A DNA stretch of 64,000 nucleotides, from NCBI GenBank assembly GCA_016584305.1, contig JACEEZ010018862.1, positions 164,289 to 228,288 on the forward strand, in the 5' to 3' direction. Under the pieces are notes generated by a model, which was given only the letters and a program-made list of their open reading frames with translations, did not search any database and was not told where the DNA came from. Positions within the stretch are counted from its first letter, which is position 1. Each line of letters begins with the position of its first letter. A program made the translations under genes and the position numbers. Below, piece by piece: positions 58,033-64,000 of the stretch. The stretch is from Chionoecetes opilio (Eukaryota > Arthropoda > Malacostraca > Decapoda > Majidae).

Positions 58033-58383
58033 TATAGGTTCCGCCCCCCGTGGCGCAAACACCTCATATGGCACATTTTTGGAATCAGGTTGACCAGGGG
58101 AAGGTCATAAGCCCACTTATGAGATGATCCGATCACTTTTTTTTTTCTTTTTTTTTAGCAGCCTATTAGCGAGAATTGTGAAAACAAAAGGGTTGCGAGA
58201 ATTGAGGAAGCCTTGATGTAGGGTGATGGGTAATGGGTGAGTGAATGGGTGGGGTGATGGGTAATGGGTGTGGGGTGATGGGTGAGTGAATGGGTGGGGG
58301 TTGATGGGTGATGGGTGAGGGAATAGGGGGGGGGGGGGGTGATGGGTAATCTATAATATATATAGCGAAAGTGTCTGTCTGTC

Positions 58384-58415
<32 letters not shown>

Positions 58416-60265
58416 GTCTGGTATAGGTTCCGCCCCCGTGGCGCAATCAACTCATATGGCACTCTATAATAATATAAGCGAAAGTGTGTCTGTCTGTGTG
58501 TGTTGTGTTGTGGTGGTATAGGTTCCGCCCCCCGTGGCGCAAAACACCTCATATGGCACATTTTTGGAATCAGGTTGACCAGGGGAAGGTCATAAGCCCA
58601 CTTATGAGATGATCCGATCACTTCTTTTTTTTTTTTTTTTTTTTTTAGCAGCCTATTAGCGAGAATTGTGAAAACAAAGTGGGTTGCGAGAATTGAGGAA
58701 GCCTTGATGTAGGGTGATGGGTAATGGGTGAGTGAATGGGTGGGGTGATGGGTAATGGGTGTGGGGTGATGGGTGAGTGAATGGGTGGGGGTGATGGGTG
58801 ATGGGTGAGGGAATAGGGGGGGAGTGATGGGTAATCTATAATAATATAAGCGAAAGTGTCTGTCTGTCTGTCTGTGTGTGTGCGTGTGTGTGTGTGTGTG
58901 TGTCTGGTATAGGTTCCGCCCCCCGTGGCGCAATCAACTCATATGGCACATTTTTGGAACCGGGTTGACCAGGGGGAAAGGTTTTAAGCCAAATTATGAG
59001 ATGATACGATATTTTTTTTTTTTTTTTTTTTATTAGCAGCCTATTTTTCGATAATTGTGAAAAAAAAGTGGGTTGCGAAAATTGAGGAACCTTGATGTAG
59101 GGTGATGGGTAATGGGTGAGTGAATGGGTGGGGTGATGGGTAATGGGTGTGGGGTGAAGGGTGAGTGAATGGGTGGGGGGTGATGGGTGATGGGTGAGGG
59201 AATAGGTGGGGGGGATGGGTAATGGTAAATATAAGCGAAAGTCTGTCTGTCTGTGTGTGTGTGTGTCTGGTATAGGTTCCGCCCCCCGTGGCGCAATCAC
59301 CTCATATGGCACATATTTGGAATCGGGTTGACCAGGGGAAGGTTTTAAGCCCAATTATGAGATGATCCGATCACTTTTTTCTTTTTTTTTTAGCAGCCTA
59401 TTAGCGATAATTTTGAAAAAAAGTGGGGTTGCGAGAATTGAGGAAACTTGATGTAGGGTGATGGGTAATGAATGGGTGAGTGAATGGGTGGGGTGATGGG
59501 TAATGGGTGTGGGGTGATGGGTGAGTGAATGGGTGGGGGGGTGGTGGGTTGGGGATGATGAGTGATGGGTGAGGGAATAGGTGGGGGGTGATGGGTAATG
59601 GGTGAGTGAATGGGTGGGGGGTGATGGGTAATGGGTGAGTGAATGGGTGGGGGGTGATGGGTAATGGGTGAGTGAATGGGTGGGGGGAATACATACATTT
59701 CTACATCCATGATTTCAGGAAAGTTAGAAGGGGCTATCTGGAGAGTCCATGTTTGGTGGGCCGAAGGCCCACCAAACACAGGTGGTGGGCCGAAGGCCCA
59801 CCAATACCCCTCCGCAGGAGCTAGCCAAAAAGTCCGCCCGGAGGGCGGCTTTGCGGCTAGTCTATAATAATATAAGCGAAAGTGTGTCTGTCTGTCTGTG
59901 TGTGTGTGTGTGTGTGTGTGTGGTATAGGTTCCGCCCCCCGTGGCGCAAACACCTCATATGGCACATTTTTGGAATCAGGTTGACCAGGGGAAGGTCATA
60001 AGCCCACTTATGAGATGATCCGATCACTTTTTTTTTTTTTTTTTTTTTTTTTTAGCAGCCTATTAGCGAGAATTGTGAAAACAAAAGTGGGTTGCGAGAA
60101 TTGAGGAAGCCTTGATGTAGGGTGATGGGTAATGGGTGAGTGAATGGGTGGGGTGTGGGGTGATGGGTGAGTGGAATGGGGGGGGTGTGATGGGTGATTG
60201 GGTGAGGGAATAGGGGGGGGGTGATGGGTAATCTATAATAATATAAGCGAAAGTGTGTGTCTGTC

Positions 60266-60301
<36 letters not shown>

Positions 60302-60645
60302 TGGTATAGGTTCCGCCCCCCGTGGCGCAATCAACTCATATGGCACATTTTTGGAACCGGGTTGACCAGGGGAAGGTTTTAAGCCCAGTTATGAGATGAT
60401 CCGATTATTTTTTTTTTTTTTTTTTTTAGCAGCCTATTAGCGATAATTGTGAAGAAAAAAAAAGTGGGTTGCGAAAATTGAGGAAACCTTGATGTACGGT
60501 GATGGGTAATGGGTGAGTGAATGGGTGGGGTGATGGGTAATGGGTGTGGGGTGATGGGTGAGTGAATGGGTGGGGGGTGATGGGTGATGGGTGAGGGAAT
60601 AGGTGGGGGGTGATGGGTAATGGTAAATATAAGCGAAAGTCTGTC

Positions 60646-60676
<31 letters not shown>

Positions 60677-61231
60677 CTGGTATAGGTTCCGCCCCCCGTG
60701 GCGCAATCACCTCATATGGCACATTTTTGGAATCGGGTTGACCAGGGGAAGGTTTTAAGCCCAATTATGAGATGATCCGATCACTTTCTTCTTCTTCTTT
60801 TTAGCAGCCTATTAGCGATAATTGTGAAAAAAAAGTGGGTTGCGAGAATTGAGGAAACCTTGATGTAGGGTAATGGGTGAGTGAATGGGTGGGGTGATGG
60901 GTAATGGGTGTGGGGTGATGGGTGAGTGAATGGGTGGGGGGTGGTGGGTTGGGGATGATGGGTGATGGGTGAGGGAATAGGTGGGGGGTGATGGGTAATG
61001 GGTGAGTGAATGGGTGGGGGGTGATGGGTAATGGGTGAGTGAATGGGTGGGGGGTGATGGGTAATGGGTGAGTGAATGGGTGGGGGGAATACATACATTT
61101 CTACATCCATGATTTCAGGAAAGTTAGAAGGAGCTATCTGGAGAGTCCATGTTTGGTGGGCCGAAGGCCCACCAATAGCCCTCCGCAGGAGCTAGCCAAA
61201 AAGTCCGCCCGGAGGGCGGCTTTGCGGCTAG
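56430..61231 (+). mobile_element. Tandem array of Helitron 5' sections, nest level 4
   Basis: Twelve Helitron 5' ends (TCTATAATAATATAAGCG or variants) begin at about 56430, 56819, 57195, 57576, 57961, 58350, 58463, 58835, 59227, 59861, 60232 and 60624, mostly 370-392 bp apart. Each unit has the GT tract, the leader with CATATGGCAC, the T-run, GCGAGAATTG and the minisatellite ending GATGGGTAA, where the next unit starts. Only two 3' ends exist, CTAG at 59860 and at 61231. The 59860 end abuts the next 5' end with no base between. The array has replaced the middle of element C2. Confidence 0.9.
59857..59864 (+). other. Helitron 3'-end / 5'-end direct junction
   Basis: CTAG (59857-59860) is followed immediately by TCTATAATAATATAAGCG (59861). 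A head-to-tail join without host bases is expected either from a circular or multimeric rolling-circle product, or from insertion at the A^T border of an existing copy. Confidence 0.85.
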
Positions 61232-61621
61232 TGTGTAAATAAAAAAGAAACGTTGTCCTGGCGACTTTAGTGTTATCTACGGTACATGGGGAATTACGGT
61301 ACTCAGGTAGACAAAACAATGATCAGGTGGAGTGAACAAACACAAAGAAAGATTATAATATTTTTCATGATTACTTCAGTAATAAATTGCTTAAAATATA
61401 TTTTTTTTCTTTTAATTTTAATGGTATTAAACTGAGGGGTTTTTGTCCTATTTCGCACTTTAACTTAGGGGGTTTTGTCCAAGGGGTTTTTGTCCTAGGG
61501 GGTTTTGTCTGGACCCCGTTTTATCTTCAGTGGCACTTACAAATCAGTAGTGATGCTATAATTCGTAATATGGCGCCTGGCGACATTAGTGCAGGTGGCG
61601 ACTAAAGTGTTATCTACGGTA

Positions 61622-62197
61622 GTTATTAAGATTATTTTTAGTTACCACCGATTTTGAGGCTGAAACATAGTTTTCCGGAATATTTTTGATGTTTTGAATT
61701 AATTTGGCACCCGTTTTTGTGGGAAATCATTGTTTGTTTATAGGTACATGTGGGGGGTGCCCGCCCCGCCCCTCCTGACCCGCCCCGCATACCTTGCTTC
61801 GCACGGCCGTTGTATTGATTTTTTTTTTCTAAGGATATCATCTGTTACTACACCAAACCCCACCTCTAACTTAATCTTATTTAACATAACATAACAGTTT
61901 CTGGCTGAAATAATTAAAGATCTTCGATAGTTGCGGTAGTTCGGTAATTTTTAACCTAACCTAACGTCCTACCCAAGGGGGGAGGTATCTCCCCTACAAG
62001 GGTTATAACATAGCCAGACCTCGTAATCGTGGCAGTTTTTGTTTTTTAACTATTTATTTGAGAGTCATGTTTTAGAGTAGACCCTCTGATTATTATTAGA
62101 ATAGTAAGGCTAAAGTAATGTCAGTAATTTAGAGCATCACCTCTTACAATGCCCAAAAAAGGATATATTTCTTAGACTTCTAAATTCTTCAGCCAGG
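61622..62197. other. Upstream region of gene A
   Basis: Contains a GC-rich word CCGCCCCGCCCCTCC (about 61760-61780), a CCTAACCTAAC tract (about 61950) and, right before the start codon, TAAATTCTTCAG, which could be an acceptor for a 5' UTR intron. No core promoter element is certain. Confidence 0.4.
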
Positions 62198-63550
62198 ATG
62201 GAATCTGCAGCCACCACTCAGCCAATGAAGAAACAGAGGCGGCCCAACTTCAACGAGTTGGAAGTGGAGATACTGGTCACTGAGGTGAGCAAGAGGGCCA
62301 TAATAATAAATGGAAAATTTGATAATGCCACCCCAGCAAAGGCCAAGGAGCGTGCCTGGAGCGAAATCCTCCAAAAGGTGAATGCTGTGGCCCTCACAGT
62401 AAGGACTGTGGAGGAAACAAAAAGAAAATTTAAAGATCTGAGGGCACTGCTGAAAAAAAAGTGTTCTCAGGAAATTCTACAAATAGAAGGCACAGGTGAG
62501 AAAGAATATAGTTTGATTATTAGTAGATAGGGACTGATCCATTGTTAGGTGAAGCCCACTATATACATTTTTTTTAAATAAACCTAGGAACATGCATTGC
62601 CATACATCCTGTGTTATAACTTAACAATTAAGACATTTTGTAAATTTTATAATTTGGCATATTTTTCCACAAATTGCAAATCTAATAAGTTTGTTTTAAA
62701 AATCTGGCAGCATTGCATACATTTTGAAATTACTTTGTATTGTTTCTAAAATTTATGTTATTTTCTTTTCCTTCATGTAGAACTAAGTCAATGTTGTATT
62801 AATTTTGCAGGTGGTGGGCCTGCCAAGCCAGTGATCTACACACACACTGAGAGGCTCCTCCTGCCCCTGATCTCTCCCACAAGTTTCAAGGGTCTGCCTG
62901 TACCTGACAGTGTGAGGTGCCAACTCAGTAAGTTGTTTATCAATTTGTGATTTTATATTGCTCAGCATATAATTGTATTAAGGTAATGAAATGTTGTATA
63001 TGAAAGACTACGATATATCATATGTTGTCAGTATAATGTTACATAGAATAAGAAGACATGGCACCCCATACTATTCTATATTAATTTTGTTGTGGTTAAT
63101 TTTCCTCTATAATAAACCATTCATCATCATCAACCATTGGGGGCATACGCCGGAGGGTGCGTCGCCTCGCCCACCCTACGCCGTCACTCCCGGGGGTCAC
63201 CACACACGAGTTCCCGTGCAGGCTCCCTTACCATACCAAGCAGCTCTCTACAAGAAGCATCAACTTACCTCAGCCACGAGCTTTGTGGGCGCCCCCTTGG
63301 CAACCTCCATGCCGGATTGTCTCTTACAGATACAACCTGGTGGGAAGGATCGGTTTCAGGGTAGCTTGCCGCATGCCCATATAGCCCAAGTTTGCGCTGA
63401 TGGCCTATGTATATAATAAACCATTATGCATTTGAATACCACTATTTGTTCTCTGATGATATTATTTTATCAGGTGTGAGCAGTGCTCCAGAGGAAGCTG
63501 GAGCATCAGGTGTGGGCAGTAGGGTACGCCGTAGGTCCAATGAAAAGTGA
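62198..63550 (+). CDS. Myb/SANT-like DNA-binding protein, three exons (gene A)
   Basis: Exons 62198-62495, 62811-62927 and 63474-63550 join into one 163-residue frame. The start is CCAGGATGG. Introns begin GTGAG and GTAAGT and end TTTTGCAG and TTTATCAG; both are phase 1. Residues about 15-90 form a Myb/SANT-like domain (Myb_DNA-bind_5/NAIF1 type): FNELEVEILVTEV, GKFDNATP, a central Trp, and TKRKFKDLRALLKKK. Exon 2 encodes GGGPAKP..LLPLISPTSFKGLPVPDS; exon 3 is a short Ser/Gly tail with RVRRR. The frame is intact and exon layout equals gene B, so this is likely a working gene or an intact element-borne accessory gene. Intron 2 contains a dispersed 285-bp repeat. Targets are unknown; nuclear localisation is expected from the domain and basic tail. 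Confidence 0.8.
63130..63412 (+). repeat. Dispersed repeat of about 285 bp, copy 2
   Basis: Opposite orientation to 15364-15645, inside intron 2 of gene A. Landmarks are GGGGGCATACGCC, CTTTGTGGGCGCCCCCTTGG and TCTTACAGATACAACCTGGT. Open frames through it are interrupted at different places in the two copies. Confidence 0.75.
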
Positions 63551-63755
63551 AATATAGATTATTTCGAATTTGGCAGGGTGTTTTCTTATGTAAAATTGAA
63601 TTTTAAGGGTGGTTTGTCCTCTTCAACTTTTTGGTTTGAGCACTTCTTGCTATGCAAAAATGGACTTTTATATTTATATGCAAAACATAGCTTAGCCCCG
63701 CTAAAGTAACGGCTTCATTTGCACCTATCATCAATTCTTGATCGTCTTTTTCAGG
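63551..63755. other. Spacer between gene A and the right-edge ORF
   Basis: 3' region of gene A with no obvious AATAAA, ending in ATCGTCTTTTTCAG, which resembles a splice acceptor just before the next ATG. Confidence 0.4.
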
Positions 63756-64000
63756 ATGGCTTCTCCTTGTAAACCAAGTGGGTCGAAGCCCGCAACTAGA
63801 CAGAGCTCTGGATCCAAGTTGGCCGCCTTTGTTGGCGGTGAACGAGAGTTTGCTGAGAGTGAGGTGCCTACGTATCGCGGCGTGATGAAGAGGGGAATCC
63901 TTCTCCAAGAACTCAGCGGCATCCGGGAGGGTGTTGACAAGCGGGGGTACCCAGTGAGAGACATTGCGAAGGATCTGACCCCCATGGTGCTCGTGCCGAA
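63756..64000 (+). CDS. Open frame running off the right edge, unidentified
   Basis: From ATG 63756, directly after TCTTTTTCAGG, the frame is open for 81 codons to the end of the window. It starts with a low-complexity Ser/Pro/Lys stretch, followed by EVPTYRGVMKRGILLQELSG and GYPVRDIAKDLTPMVLV. The block P-T-Y/L-R-x-V-x-x-x-G-x-x-L-Q-E resembles the N-terminal domain of unnamed proteins that are abundant in arthropod and other invertebrate repeats, but I cannot name the family. The acceptor-like sequence suggests an upstream non-coding exon; a transposon ORF is also possible. Confidence 0.5.
   Translation, partial: MASPCKPSGSKPATRQSSGSKLAAFVGGEREFAESEVPTYRGVMKRGILLQELSGIREGVDKRGYPVRDIAKDLTPMVLVP

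Larger units (their letters stand above)
55966..61284 (+). mobile_element. Element C2 (forward MITE), nest level 3
   Basis: Starts with TACCGCAGATAACACT at 55966, follows the element C consensus to about 56410, and resumes after the Helitron array at 61232 (GTAAATAAAAAAGAAACG) to end at ...TCTACGGTA 61284. It lies inside element D, opposite in orientation to C1, so 55525-55720 and 56060-56400 form an inverted pair. Confidence 0.75.
55726..61522. mobile_element. Element D with GGACAAAACCCCCTAGG ends, nest level 2
   Basis: Inserted in C1 and flanked by ATCT on both sides (55722-55725 and 61523-61526). Left subterminal zone 55731-55830 holds about five GGACAAAACCxCCTAGG units, and the right zone 61430-61515 holds inverted units (CCTAGGGGGTTTTGTC). 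Excluding the inner nest, about 480 bp are its own. No coding capacity. Confidence 0.65.
55449..61621 (-). mobile_element. Element C1 (outer MITE, reverse), nest level 1
   Basis: The right end of element C, read in reverse, starts at 55449 (TACCGTAGAAAACACT) and continues to 55725. The element resumes at 61523 (ATCTTCAGTGGCAC) and ends with the left terminus ...TCTACGGTA at 61621. Together the two parts cover the element C consensus seen at 42462-42926. The 5.8 kb between them is later insertion. Confidence 0.75.

Noticed and set aside
56638..61110. Many THSLTHYPSP-type frames in the 47.9-49.1 and 56.6-61.1 kb regions and at 3285, 28628 and 45378
   Set aside because: They translate the Helitron minisatellite and CA/GA tracts; all sit in non-autonomous Helitron copies and appear in several frames at once.

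Overview
The window looks like nuclear DNA of an arthropod, most likely a decapod crustacean. This is an inference. It rests on many dinucleotide microsatellites, interstitial CCTAA/TTAGG-type telomere-like tracts, tRNA-derived SINEs and layered CR1, Jockey, RTE-like, BEL/Pao, hAT, PIF/Harbinger and Helitron copies. No bacterial operons, Shine-Dalgarno sites or organellar genes are visible. Most long open frames are transposon relics or translated simple repeats.

Layout. 1-12.1 kb: a ZBED5/SCAND3-type hAT transposase gene, split by an 8.8 kb block with inverted-repeat ends. That block holds a nearly complete CR1 LINE on the minus strand. The CR1 is cut cleanly by a non-autonomous hAT element (8-bp target duplication) and by a Helitron (A^T site, no duplication). 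12.3-20 kb: a Jockey-like fragment, an RTE-like LINE, a PIF/Harbinger fragment and a decayed BEL/Pao pol with a SINE inside. 20-33 kb: microsatellites, a ZMYM1-like hAT relic, an 860-bp GGT tract, a two-headed tRNA SINE, a THAP-domain first exon behind CCAAT boxes, and a Helitron carrying a 1.4-kb DNA transposon. 33-36.3 kb: a broken LTR-retrotransposon gag, a Jockey-like 3' end and a PIF/Harbinger-type MITE. 36-49 kb: mostly unassigned DNA, two inverted copies of a Helitron-associated sequence, a TA-flanked MITE (element C), a HARBI1-like fragment and a Helitron with stacked 5' ends. 49-55 kb: a three-exon Myb/SANT-like gene on the minus strand with CCAAT and CRE motifs upstream. 55.4-61.6 kb: a four-level nest ending in a 4.8-kb tandem array of Helitron 5' ends. 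62-64 kb: a second three-exon Myb/SANT-like gene on the plus strand with the same intron positions and phases, then an open frame that runs off the right edge.

The strongest host-gene candidates are the two Myb/SANT-like genes, which only appear when exons are joined, the THAP exon, and the ORF at the right edge. The most unusual structures are the Helitron 5'-end array with a direct 3'-end/5'-end junction, and a roughly 70-bp module shared by the Helitron and the unrelated TA-flanked MITE. All family names come from reading motifs by eye; no database search was run.
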